Shown: one piece after another, positions 36,305 to 44,682 of the stretch
Numbering within the stretch: the stretch's first letter is position 1
How the letters are laid out: each line of letters starts with the position of its first letter
NCBI RefSeq assembly: GCF_014192055.1
Contig: NZ_JACHXM010000013.1
Span: 32,933-96,932, forward strand
Length of the DNA: 64,000 nt
Origin: Halomonas organivorans
GTDB taxonomy: Bacteria; Pseudomonadota; Gammaproteobacteria; Pseudomonadales; Halomonadaceae
Reading direction: 5' to 3'
Made by a program: the position numbers and the translations under genes
The notes under the pieces: generated by a model
Databases searched by the model: none
Seen by the model: the letters and a program-made list of their open reading frames with translations, nothing else
What the model was told of the DNA's origin: nothing

Positions 36305-39082
36305 ATGCACGAGAGCAGCCAAACCGAAACGCCTTACACCGCGCTGGGGTTCTATCACAAGATCTCCCAACTGCGCGCCGATACCTGGAACGCGCTCAAG
36401 CGCGATCTCGGTCATCTGGTGCGCCTCAAGGACGAAGGAGGAGAACGACAGCTGGTCAAGGCGATCGACGTCAAGCTCACCCGCCTGGAGATCATCGAGG
36501 ACTATCATGCCTTCCCCTCCAAGGAGGATTTCCGGCATATCTGGGCACTGTTCGATCGCGAGGAATACGTCCTGCTCGAGAAGGTGGTCAAGCGTCTGGT
36601 GCGCGCGCTGATCAGCGAATCCTACCGGCGTCGCCACGTCGACCTCAGCGAGACCGATGCCGATGCCGAGGACCTGGAGACCCTGGACGCCCTCAACCAG
36701 CTGCGTCGCGGACATCCGGCCTCCAACAGCTCGGCCCAGCCCTACTTCGAGCTGTTGATCGTCGACAACTGCTCGCCACAGGAAGAGGAGGTGGTTCGCG
36801 AGGCGTTCCACAACCTGCGGCGCCCCGAGGACAAGTTCGTCTACGACGTGGTCACCGCGCGCAGCTTCGAGGACGCCCTGATCGCGGTGCTGGTCAATCC
36901 CAACATCCAGGCCTGCCTGATCCGCTTCGATTTCCCCTTCAAGTCGAAATACAACCTCAGTGCGCTGCGCGGCTATCTCGAGGGATTGTCCGAGCAGTCG
37001 CTGGAGGATCAATCGGAGGCGGAGCGCAGCATCCTGCTCAGCTCGATGATCCACGAGCTGCGTCCCGAGATGGACCAGTTCCTGGTCACCAGCGGCGACG
37101 TGGAGGCCACGGCGAGCCGCGACATCCGCTACTTCAAGCGGATCTTCTACCGCGAGACGGATTACATCGAGCAGCACCACACCATCCTGCGCGCCATCGA
37201 CGACCGCTATCGCACGCCTTTCTTCGATGCCCTGCGCGAGTACAGCCGCAAGCCCACCGGCGTCTTCCACGCCATGCCCATCTCGCGCGGCAAGTCGGTG
37301 ACCCGCTCGCACTGGGCGGGACACATGATCGACTTCTACGGCATCAATATCTTCCTCGCCGAGACCTCGGCGACCTCGGGCGGTCTGGATTCGCTGCTGC
37401 AGCCCTTCGGACCGATCAAGAAAGCCCAGGAATACGCCGCTCGAGCCTTCGGCGCGCGCCAGAGTTTCTTCGTCACCAACGGCACCTCGACCGCCAACAA
37501 GATCGTGGTGCAGGCGCTGATCAAGCCCCGCGACATCGTGCTGGTCGACCGCGACTGCCACAAGTCGCACCACTACGGCATGGTGCTGGCCGGAGCCCAC
37601 GTCAGCTACCTGGACTCCTACCCGCTCAATGACTACTCGATGTACGGGGCGGTGCCGCTGCGCGAGATCAAGAAGACCCTGCTCGCCTACCAGCGCGCCG
37701 GCGAGCTCGACCGAGTGAAGATGCTGCTGCTGACCAACTGCACCTTCGACGGCGTGGTCTACAACGTGCGCCGGGTGATGGAGGAGTGCCTGGCAATCAA
37801 GCCGGATCTGGTGTTCCTGTGGGACGAGGCCTGGTTCGCCTTCGCCTCCTTCAACCCCACCTATCGGCCGCGCACCGCCATGCATGCGGCGCGCACGCTG
37901 CGCGACCGCTATCGCAGCGAGTCCTACCGCGAGGAGTATGCGGCCTGGAAGGCCGAGTTCGACGCCCTCGACCCCGAGGACGACGCCACCTGGCTCGATC
38001 GGCCGCTGATGCCCGATCCCGACCTCGTGCGCATCCGCACCTATGCCACCCACTCGACCCACAAGACCCTGACCTCGCTGCGCCAGGGGTCGATGATCCA
38101 TGTCTATGACCAGGAGTATCGCCAGCGGGTCGAGGCCCCGTTCCACGAGGCCTATATGACCCACACCTCGACCTCGCCCAATTACCAGATCCTGGCCTCG
38201 CTGGACGTGGGACGCATGCAGGCCGAGATGGAGGGCTTCGAGCTGGTCCATGCCCAGGTCGAGGCGGCGCTGTCGCTGCGCGAGCAGCTGTATACCCATC
38301 CGCTGCTGCAGAAGTACTTCCGAGTGCTCAAGAACAGCGACATGGTGCCCGGCGAGTATCGCGAATCGGGAGTGGAATCCTTCTACGATCCGGTGACCGG
38401 CTGGAACCAGATGGAGGAGGCCTGGGCCCGCGACGAGTTCGTGGTCGACCCTACCCGGGTCACCATCGCCATCGGCAATACCGGGGTCGACGGCGATGCC
38501 TTCAAGAACGAGTACTTGATGAACAAGTACGGCATCCAGATCAACAAGACCTCGCGCAATACCGTGCTGTTCATGACCAACATCGGCACGACGCGCGGCT
38601 CCATTGCCTACCTGCTCGACGTGCTGATCAAGCTGGCCAAGGAGTTCGAGTACCGCTGGGAGGAGAGCAGTCGCCCAGAACGCAAGATCATCGAGCATCG
38701 GGTCCACTCCCTGACCGAGGAGCTGCCGCCGCTGCCTGATTTCAGTCGTTTCCACGACGCCTTCCGGCGCGGCAGCGAGACGCCCGAGGGCGACATCCGC
38801 AGCGCCTACTTCCTGAGCTACGACGAGGAGAACACCGAATACCTGCGCTTCGACAACGGTGCCCTGCAGGCCGAGATGCGCCAGGGCCGGGACGTCGTCT
38901 CGGCGAGCTTCGTGATTCCTTACCCGCCGGGCTTCCCGGTGCTGGTACCGGGACAGGTGGTCAGTGAGGAGATCCTGCATTTCCTGCAGGCCCTGGACGT
39001 CAAGGAGATCCACGGCTATCGCCCGGAACTGGGCCTGCTGGTCTTCACCGAGGCCGCCCTGGCCGAGCCGCCGGCGTACTGA
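36305..39082 (+). CDS. Large Orn/Lys/Arg decarboxylase-family PLP protein
   Basis: A 925-residue fold-type I PLP enzyme with the group III decarboxylase core: FFVTNGTSTANKIVVQ, VLVDRDCHKSHHYG, VFLWDEAWFAFASF and PLP lysine K587 in ATHSTHKTLTSLRQGSMIHV. Classical biodegradative or biosynthetic relatives have about 710-755 residues; here the region before the core is about 335 residues, some 150-200 longer, and the usual PGH substrate-entry motif is replaced by PISRGKSVTRSHW. That suggests an atypical substrate. AAGGGG precedes the ATG, 34 bp after the C45 gene. A decarboxylase of diaminobutyrate, ornithine or arginine is possible but unproven. Confidence 0.82.
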   Translation: MHESSQTETPYTALGFYHKISQLRADTWNALKRDLGHLVRLKDEGGERQLVKAIDVKLTRLEIIEDYHAFPSKEDFRHIWALFDREEYVLLEKVVKRLVRALISESYRRRHVDLSETDADAEDLETLDALNQLRRGHPASNSSAQPYFELLIVDNCSPQEEEVVREAFHNLRRPEDKFVYDVVTARSFEDALIAVLVNPNIQACLIRFDFPFKSKYNLSALRGYLEGLSEQSLEDQSEAERSILLSSMIHELRPEMDQFLVTSGDVEATASRDIRYFKRIFYRETDYIEQHHTILRAIDDRYRTPFFDALREYSRKPTGVFHAMPISRGKSVTRSHWAGHMIDFYGINIFLAETSATSGGLDSLLQPFGPIKKAQEYAARAFGARQSFFVTNGTSTANKIVVQALIKPRDIVLVDRDCHKSHHYGMVLAGAHVSYLDSYPLNDYSMYGAVPLREIKKTLLAYQRAGELDRVKMLLLTNCTFDGVVYNVRRVMEECLAIKPDLVFLWDEAWFAFASFNPTYRPRTAMHAARTLRDRYRSESYREEYAAWKAEFDALDPEDDATWLDRPLMPDPDLVRIRTYATHSTHKTLTSLRQGSMIHVYDQEYRQRVEAPFHEAYMTHTSTSPNYQILASLDVGRMQAEMEGFELVHAQVEAALSLREQLYTHPLLQKYFRVLKNSDMVPGEYRESGVESFYDPVTGWNQMEEAWARDEFVVDPTRVTIAIGNTGVDGDAFKNEYLMNKYGIQINKTSRNTVLFMTNIGTTRGSIAYLLDVLIKLAKEFEYRWEESSRPERKIIEHRVHSLTEELPPLPDFSRFHDAFRRGSETPEGDIRSAYFLSYDEENTEYLRFDNGALQAEMRQGRDVVSASFVIPYPPGFPVLVPGQVVSEEILHFLQALDVKEIHGYRPELGLLVFTEAALAEPPAY

Positions 39083-39112
39083 GGGGGACCACAAAAAAAA
39101 TCACAACCTGAC

Positions 39113-39148
39113 GGCGCCGGAACGAAAAATCGCTTCGTTTCCGGCGCC
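39113..39148. repeat. Long imperfect hairpin between the decarboxylase gene and doeC
   Basis: GGCGCCGGAACGAA pairs with TTCGTTTCCGGCGCC (one bulged T), giving a 14-bp stem in the 185-bp gap before doeC. It is not followed by a T-run on the plus strand. It may separate two transcripts or stabilise the upstream one. Confidence 0.55.
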
Positions 39149-39267
39149 CGACTTCAAAAACTCCCATCCGCTGATCTGCCTTACCCTGACACCATTGCGC
39201 GGCACCCGCCGCGCTGGTCATGTCACCGCCGGTATCCACTCGCGCCGGCGTCCCAGGGGAGGTGCTT

Positions 39268-40749
39268 ATGACGCTGTCCAACATGCTCACTGATCCGCGT
39301 CTGTTCCGTCAGTACGCCTATGTCGACGGTAAATGGACCCACGGTGACGAGGGTCGTGAGGAGGCCGTCGTCGATCCCGCCACCGGCGAGGTGCTGGGCC
39401 ATATTCCGCTGCTCGAGCCGGCCCAGATCACCGCCGCCGTGGACGCCGCCGAGGCTGCTTTCGTGCACTGGCGGGCGATGCGCGCCGACGAGCGCTGCGA
39501 GCGCCTGCTGGCCTGGTACGACCTGCTGCAGGCACATCGTGAGGACCTGGCGACCATCATGACCCTGGAGCAGGGCAAGCCGCTGCCGGACGCCCGCGGC
39601 GAGGTGGAGTACGGTGCCAGCTTCGTGCGCTGGTTCGCCGAGGAGGGCAAGCGTACCTACGGCGAGACCATTCCCAGCCACATTCCCAATGCCGCGCTCG
39701 GCACGCTCAAGGAGCCGGTGGGCATCGCCGCGCTGATCACGCCCTGGAACTTCCCGCTGGCGATGATCACCCGCAAGGCCGCCGCGGCCATGGCCGCCGG
39801 CTGCCCGGTGATCGTCAAGCCGGCCCACGAGACGCCGTTCTCGGCGTTGGCGCTGGCGGAGCTTGCCGAGCGTGCCGGCATCCCCGCGGGCATCTTCAAC
39901 GTGGTGCTGGGCGACGCCGCCCAGGTCTCCAAGCTGCTGTGCGATGAAGACCGCATCAAGGCGCTGTCCTTCACCGGCTCCACCCGGGTCGGTCGGCTGC
40001 TGATCGAGCAGTGCGCGCATACCGTGAAGCGCGTCTCGCTCGAACTCGGCGGCAACGCCCCCTTCATCGTCGGCCCGGACATGGATCCCAAGGAGGCGGC
40101 CTACGCCGCCGTGGCGGCCAAGTTCCAGACCGCCGGCCAGGACTGCCTGGCGGCCAACCGCATCCTGGTGCACGAGTCGATCCACGACGAGTTCGTCGAG
40201 CAGTTCGCCGAGCGCATGGCGGCGCTGACCGTGGGCAACGGCCTGGAGAGCGAGGTCGACCTCGGTCCGCTGATCCATCGCCAGGCGGTGGAAAAGGCGT
40301 CGGCCATCGTCGACGACGCCCTGTCCCGGGGTGCCACCCTGGTGGCCGGCGACCAGGGCCAGGCGCCGGGCGAGAACTTCTTCATGCCCACCCTGCTGAC
40401 CGGTGTCACGCCGGCCATGAAGGTGTGGCGCGAGGAGAACTTCGCCCCGGTGGCCGGCATCACCGCCTACCGCGATGACGACGAGGTCATCGAGATGGCC
40501 AACGATACCGAGTACGGACTGGCGGCCTACGTCTACACCCACGACATCCGCCGCATCTGGAAGCTGCTGCGGGCGCTGGAGTACGGCATGGTCTCGGTGA
40601 ACTCGGTGAAGATGACCGGCCCCCCCGTGCCCTTCGGCGGCGTCAAGCAGTCGGGCCTGGGCCGCGAGGGCGGCGTGACCGGCATCGACGAATATCTCGA
40701 AACGAAATACTACTGCCTGGGGGCGCTGGGGTCGGTATCAGGCAGTTGA
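39268..40749 (+). CDS. doeC: Aspartate semialdehyde dehydrogenase of ectoine catabolism
   Basis: A 493-residue aldehyde dehydrogenase (succinate-semialdehyde dehydrogenase-like) with ITPWNFPLAMITRK, FTGSTRVG, ELGGNAPFIV, catalytic C293 (FQTAGQDCLAANR) and FGGVKQSGLGREGG. In ectoine degradation it oxidises L-aspartate semialdehyde, made by DoeD, to aspartate with NAD(P). GGGGAGGT precedes the ATG at 39268, which decides against the longer frame. It is read with doeD, but a 148-bp gap holding two inverted repeats lies between them. Confidence 0.93.
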   Translation: MTLSNMLTDPRLFRQYAYVDGKWTHGDEGREEAVVDPATGEVLGHIPLLEPAQITAAVDAAEAAFVHWRAMRADERCERLLAWYDLLQAHREDLATIMTLEQGKPLPDARGEVEYGASFVRWFAEEGKRTYGETIPSHIPNAALGTLKEPVGIAALITPWNFPLAMITRKAAAAMAAGCPVIVKPAHETPFSALALAELAERAGIPAGIFNVVLGDAAQVSKLLCDEDRIKALSFTGSTRVGRLLIEQCAHTVKRVSLELGGNAPFIVGPDMDPKEAAYAAVAAKFQTAGQDCLAANRILVHESIHDEFVEQFAERMAALTVGNGLESEVDLGPLIHRQAVEKASAIVDDALSRGATLVAGDQGQAPGENFFMPTLLTGVTPAMKVWREENFAPVAGITAYRDDDEVIEMANDTEYGLAAYVYTHDIRRIWKLLRALEYGMVSVNSVKMTGPPVPFGGVKQSGLGREGGVTGIDEYLETKYYCLGALGSVSGS

Positions 40750-40759
40750 ACAGCGACGA

Positions 40760-40829
40760 CCGTGGGAGCACAGCTTGCTGCGCGATGGCCAGGCCACACA
40801 CCCTCGCGCTCTGAAGAGCGCTCCCACGG
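40760..40829. repeat. Intergenic REP-like inverted repeat
   Basis: CCGTGGGAGC at 40760-40769 and GCTCCCACGG at 40820-40829 are exact inverted copies; inner segments (CAGCTTGCTG, GCGCTCTGAAGAGCGC) make further small hairpins. Elements with a GTGGGAGC core and such ends are common as extragenic palindromic repeats in Pseudomonas and, as I recall, Halomonas. It lies between doeC and doeD and does not encode protein. Confidence 0.65.
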
Positions 40830-40859
40830 GGTCACCGCATCATGAAACCGAATATCATC

Positions 40860-40880
40860 CTCCCCGGCGGAGCCGGGGAG
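40860..40880. repeat. Hairpin just upstream of the doeD ribosome binding site
   Basis: CTCCCCGGC and GCCGGGGAG form a perfect 9-bp stem with a 3-nt loop, ending about 7 bp before the GGAG of doeD. Its closeness to the ribosome binding site suggests an effect on doeD mRNA stability or translation. Confidence 0.55.
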
Positions 40881-40897
40881 TCTTACTGGAGAAGCGC

Positions 40898-42307
40898 ATG
40901 ACCACTCACAAGGATCTGATCGATCGCGACCGCAAGGTGACCTTCCACGCCTCCACCCACCTGCGCGACTTCGCCCATGGCGACGCACCGGGGCGCGTGA
41001 TCACCGGCGGCAAGGGCATCCACATCGTCGACAAGGACGGCCGCGAGTTCATCGACGGCTTCGCCGGGCTCTACTGCGTCAACATCGGCTACGGCCGTAC
41101 CGAGGTGGCCGAGGCCATCTACCAGCAGGCGCTCGAGATGGCCTACTACCACACCTACGTGGGCCACTCCAACGAACCGCAGATCGCCCTGTCCGAGAAG
41201 ATCCTCGAGCTGGCCGGCCCCGGCATGTCCAAGATCTATTACGGTCTCGGTGGCAGTGATGCCAACGAGACCCAGCTCAAGATCGTGCGCTACTACAACA
41301 ACGTGCTGGGACGGCCACAGAAGAAGAAGGTCATCTCCCGCCAGCGCGGCTACCATGGCTCCGGCCTGGCGACCGGCTCGCTGACCGGGCTCAAGGCGTT
41401 CCACGACCAGTTCGACCTGCCGATGGCCGGCATCCTGCACACCGAGGCGCCGTACTATTACCATCGTGCCGCCGAGCAGGAGGGCATGACCGAGCGCGAG
41501 TTCTCCAAGCACTGCGCGCAGAAGCTCGAAGAGATGATCCTGGCCGAGGGGCCGGATACCGTGGCCGCCTTCATCGGCGAGCCGGTGCTCGGCACCGGTG
41601 GTATCGTGCCGCCGCCCGAGGGCTATTGGGACGAGATCCAGGCGGTGCTGGCCAAGTACGATGTGCTGCTGATCGCCGACGAGGTAGTGTGCGGCTTCGG
41701 GCGCATCGGTGCCGACTTCGGCAGCCACCTCTACGGCATCAAGCCTGACCTGATCACCGTGGCCAAGGGCCTGACCAGCGCCTATCAGCCGCTGTCCGGC
41801 GTCATCGTCGGCGACCGGGTCTGGAGCGTGCTGGAGCAGGGCACCGGCGAATACGGCCCGATCGGTCACGGCTGGACCTACTCCGGTCATGCCCTTGGCT
41901 GTGCCGCTGGCCTGGCCAACCTGGCGATCATCGAGCGCGAAGGCCTGACCCAGAACGCCGCCGAGACCGGCGCCTACCTGCAGAATCGCCTGCAGGCCGC
42001 CTTCGGCGATCATCCCATCGTCGGCAACGTACGCGGCGTGGGCATGCTGGCGGCGCTGGAGTTCTCCGCCGATCCGGCACTGCGCCGCCACTTCGATCCG
42101 AGCCTCAAGGTCGGCCCGCGCGTCGCTGCCGCCGCGCTCGAGGAGAACCTGATCGCCCGTGCCATGCCGCAGGGCGACATCCTCGGCTTCGCGCCGCCGC
42201 TGACCACCACGCGTGCCGAGGTCGACGAGATCGTCGCTCGCGCCGAGCGTGCGGTGGGCAAGGTCACCGACGCCCTGGTGCGGGAAGGCGCGCTGCAGAC
42301 CGCCTGA
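40898..42307 (+). CDS. doeD: L-2,4-diaminobutyrate transaminase of ectoine catabolism
   Basis: A 469-residue class III (omega) aminotransferase: IDGFAGLYCVNIGYGRTEVAEA, GLGGSDANETQLKIVRYY, LLIADEVVCGFGRIG and PLP lysine K290 (ITVAKGLTSAYQPLSG). It transfers the terminal amino group of L-2,4-diaminobutyrate to an oxo acid, giving aspartate semialdehyde for DoeC. GGAG lies 6 nt before the ATG at 40898; the frame is open for 41 more codons upstream through the repeat element, which are unlikely to be translated. Confidence 0.93.
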   Translation: MTTHKDLIDRDRKVTFHASTHLRDFAHGDAPGRVITGGKGIHIVDKDGREFIDGFAGLYCVNIGYGRTEVAEAIYQQALEMAYYHTYVGHSNEPQIALSEKILELAGPGMSKIYYGLGGSDANETQLKIVRYYNNVLGRPQKKKVISRQRGYHGSGLATGSLTGLKAFHDQFDLPMAGILHTEAPYYYHRAAEQEGMTEREFSKHCAQKLEEMILAEGPDTVAAFIGEPVLGTGGIVPPPEGYWDEIQAVLAKYDVLLIADEVVCGFGRIGADFGSHLYGIKPDLITVAKGLTSAYQPLSGVIVGDRVWSVLEQGTGEYGPIGHGWTYSGHALGCAAGLANLAIIEREGLTQNAAETGAYLQNRLQAAFGDHPIVGNVRGVGMLAALEFSADPALRRHFDPSLKVGPRVAAAALEENLIARAMPQGDILGFAPPLTTTRAEVDEIVARAERAVGKVTDALVREGALQTA

Positions 42308-42328
42308 GGTCACCCTGTGTCATGCGCC

Positions 42329-42355
42329 ATCGCCGCGGGCCCTGCCCGCGGCGAT
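42329..42355 (+). terminator. Hairpin after doeD
   Basis: ATCGCCGCGGGC and GCCCGCGGCGAT form a perfect 12-bp stem with a 3-nt loop, 21 bp after the doeD stop and followed by CTTGTGT. The weak T content makes it a partial terminator at best, but it suggests a transcript boundary between doeCD and eutBC. Confidence 0.55.
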
Positions 42356-42409
42356 CTTGTGTGAGGCGAGTGGGTGTCGTCATCATGTCGAGAAGGGGGG
42401 GGATGCCAC

Positions 42410-43408
42410 ATGAACGCGAGCGTTTCCGAAGTCGGCCTGGCCGACTGCTATGCGGCGCGGCGTCGAATCGCCGGGAGGGCAGTGCGTACGCCGCTGACGC
42501 GCTCGGCGGCGCTGTCGGCGCGCTTTAATGCCGAGATCCTGCTCAAGTGGGAGACCTGCCAGCCCACCGGCGCCTTCAAGCTGCGCGGTGCCACCAACAT
42601 GATCGCTGCCCTGCTGGAAAAGCGGGGGCGGGACGCCTTGTCTGCGGGAGTCGTGACCGCCTCCACCGGCAATCACGGCAGGGCCGTGGCCCACGCCGCC
42701 GCGACGCTGGGGATTCCCGCTGTTGTCTGCCTGTCGCGGCTGGTGCCCGAGCACAAGGCGGCGGCCATCGCCGCGCTGGGCGCCGAGGTGGTGCGCGTCG
42801 GCGACAGCCAGGACGCCGCCTTCGAGGAGGTCACCCGCCGGGTCGAAGAGCGCGGCATGACGCTGATCCCGCCCTTCGACGATCCGCTGGTCGTGGCCGG
42901 CCAGGGCACCATCGGCCTGGAGCTGATGGAGGATGTCCCCGACCTGGACCGGGTGATCGTCGGCCTCTCCGGCGGCGGTCTGCTGGGCGGCATCGGCGCT
43001 GCGGTCAAGGCGATCCGTCCGGCGACGCGCATCACCGGGGTCAGCCTGTCGCGGGGTGCGGCCATGGCCGAGAGCCTGGCCGCCGGGCATCCGGTGGCCG
43101 TGGAGGAAGTGGAGAGCCTGGGCGATTCCCTGGGCGGCGGCATCGGCCTCGACAACCGCTGTACCTTCGCCCTGGTGCGCCGGGTGATGGACGACCACTA
43201 CGCTGTCTCGGAGCCCGCCATCGCCGCGGCCATGGTCGACCTTCTCGAGCACGAGAAGCAGCTGGTGGAAGGTGCCGCCGCGGTAGGCCTGGCGGCCCTG
43301 GTCGAGCACGGCCTCGAGGTGCGTGGGCAGAAGATCGCGCTGATCCTCTCCGGTAACGCCGTGTCGCTAGAGACCCTCGACCGGGCCCGGGCGATGGCGG
43401 GGCGCTAG
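42410..43408 (+). CDS. eutB: Hydroxyectoine utilisation dehydratase EutB
   Basis: A 332-residue fold-type II PLP enzyme of the threonine dehydratase family, with PLP lysine K57 (QPTGAFKLRGATNM), ASTGNHGRAVAHAA and the phosphate-binding GLSGGGLLGGIGAAVKAIRP. EutB, with EutA and EutC, is held to convert hydroxyectoine to ectoine. An AAGGGGGG run precedes the ATG at 42410 with a longish spacing; the in-frame ATG 36 bp upstream is less well supported. A heptamer repeat array begins directly after its stop codon. No eutA is nearby. Confidence 0.88.
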   Translation: MNASVSEVGLADCYAARRRIAGRAVRTPLTRSAALSARFNAEILLKWETCQPTGAFKLRGATNMIAALLEKRGRDALSAGVVTASTGNHGRAVAHAAATLGIPAVVCLSRLVPEHKAAAIAALGAEVVRVGDSQDAAFEEVTRRVEERGMTLIPPFDDPLVVAGQGTIGLELMEDVPDLDRVIVGLSGGGLLGGIGAAVKAIRPATRITGVSLSRGAAMAESLAAGHPVAVEEVESLGDSLGGGIGLDNRCTFALVRRVMDDHYAVSEPAIAAAMVDLLEHEKQLVEGAAAVGLAALVEHGLEVRGQKIALILSGNAVSLETLDRARAMAGR

Positions 43409-43410
43409 GC

Positions 43411-43578
43411 TGCGGGCTTCGGGCTACGGGCTGCGGGCTACGGGCTACGGGCTGCGGGCTGCGGGCTGCGGGCTACGGGCTGCGGGCTACGGGCTGCGGG
43501 CTACGGGCTGCGGGCTACGGGCTGCGGGCTGCGGGCTGCGGGCTACGGGCTACGGGCTACGGGCTGCGGGCTACGGGA
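43411..43578. repeat. Array of 24 tandem heptamers (TRCGGGC)
   Basis: Twenty-four consecutive 7-bp units of the form TGCGGGC or TACGGGC run without interruption from 43411 to 43578; one unit is TTCGGGC and the last ends in A. The G/A choice varies irregularly along the array. It fills the space right after eutB and ahead of a pyrimidine tract before eutC. Tandem heptamers of this kind can change copy number by slippage. Confidence 0.95.
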
Positions 43579-43601
43579 TTGGGGCGATGGCGCATTGTCT
43601 G

Positions 43602-43657
43602 CTTCTCTTCCCTCTTCCCTCTTCCGTCTTCACCCTTCACTCTTTCTTCTTCCTTCT
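43602..43657 (+). promoter_or_regulatory. Pyrimidine-only leader tract upstream of eutC
   Basis: From 43602 to 43657 the plus strand is almost purely C and T (about 56 bases with only isolated G or A), with loosely repeated TTCCCTC units, and ends immediately before the GGAG of eutC. Together with the heptamer array it makes the whole 259-bp eutB-eutC gap low in complexity. I see no promoter boxes in it. Confidence 0.6.
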
Positions 43658-43667
43658 GGAGATCGTC

Positions 43668-44615
43668 ATGCAGCTCTACCAACGCGATGCCATCGAACGC
43701 GCCGTCGGCATTGATCGTGAGGCCCTGGCGGCGGTGGAAGCCGGTTTCGCCGCCCTGGGGCGCGGCGAGGTGGTGCAGCCGCCGATCCTGTCGATGGCCA
43801 TCGAGGAAGCCAACGGCGAGGTGGACGTCAAGACCGCGCACATCCGCGGAGCCGAGCGCTTCGCCATCAAGGTCAGCCCCGGCTTCTTCGACAATCCCAA
43901 GCTCGGCCTGCCGAGCCTCAACGGCCTGATGATGGTGTTCTCGGCGAAGACCGGCCTGGTCGAGGCGGTGCTCTTCGACGAGGGATACCTCACCATGGTG
44001 CGCACCGCGCTGGCCGGCGCCATCGCGGCCAAGGCCCTGGCCCGGGAGGACAGCCGCCGGGTCGCGGTGCTGGGCGCCGGCGAGCAGGCCGAGCGACAGG
44101 TGGAGGCGCTGCGGCTGGTGCGCGACATCCACAGCGTCGATATCTGGGCGCGTCGTCGCGAGGGCGCCGAGGCCTGTGCCCAGCGGCTGCGCGCCCGGGG
44201 GCTGGCGGTCGAGGTCCACGAGACCGTCTCCGGCGCCTGCGTGCGGGCCGACATCATCGTTACCACCACGCCGGCTCGGGAACCGCTGCTGCATGCTCGC
44301 GACCTGCCCGAGGGCGTGCACGTCACCGCCATGGGCTCGGACAGTCCCGACAAGCGCGAGCTGGACGCCTCGGTGTTGACCCGCGCGGATGCCTTCGTCG
44401 CCGATACCCGGGCCCAGAGCGAGACCAACGGCGAGCTCAAGGCCTTCACCGGGGGCGAGGTGCCGTTCAAGGTCCACGAGCTGGGGCGGGTGCTCGCCGA
44501 AGGCGCCATGCTGCGTCTGTCGGCGTCCACCATCACCGTCTGCGACCTGACCGGCACCGGCGTCCAGGACACCGCCATTGCCGGCTTCGCGCTGTCGCGC
44601 CTGGCGGCGCAATGA
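43668..44615 (+). CDS. eutC: Ectoine/hydroxyectoine utilisation protein EutC
   Basis: A 315-residue ornithine cyclodeaminase/mu-crystallin family protein: a Rossmann motif RRVAVLGAGEQAERQVEAL, the substrate side IRGAERFAIKVSPGFFDNP, and VTAMGSDSPDKRELDASVL followed by DLTGTGVQDTAIA. In ectoine-using bacteria EutC acts with EutA and EutB on hydroxyectoine. GGAG stands 6 nt before the ATG at 43668, which is why the longer open frame starting in the pyrimidine tract is rejected. The HAD gene follows 67 bp later. Confidence 0.88.
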   Translation: MQLYQRDAIERAVGIDREALAAVEAGFAALGRGEVVQPPILSMAIEEANGEVDVKTAHIRGAERFAIKVSPGFFDNPKLGLPSLNGLMMVFSAKTGLVEAVLFDEGYLTMVRTALAGAIAAKALAREDSRRVAVLGAGEQAERQVEALRLVRDIHSVDIWARRREGAEACAQRLRARGLAVEVHETVSGACVRADIIVTTTPAREPLLHARDLPEGVHVTAMGSDSPDKRELDASVLTRADAFVADTRAQSETNGELKAFTGGEVPFKVHELGRVLAEGAMLRLSASTITVCDLTGTGVQDTAIAGFALSRLAAQ

Positions 44616-44682
44616 TCCGACTTGTGCCGCGCCGGGCACTGGCTCAGGCTGTGTAGATTCATCGTTTCGAGGAGAGACGCCC

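Noticed and set aside
36230..39094. Open frame of about 950 codons on the minus strand opposite the decarboxylase gene
   Set aside because: It mirrors the real gene, lacks a recognisable domain and is biased by the high GC third positions of the plus strand; the plus-strand product has clear PLP motifs.
43411..43578. Heptamer array as a CRISPR
   Set aside because: Units are 7 bp in direct tandem with no unique spacers and no cas genes in the window.
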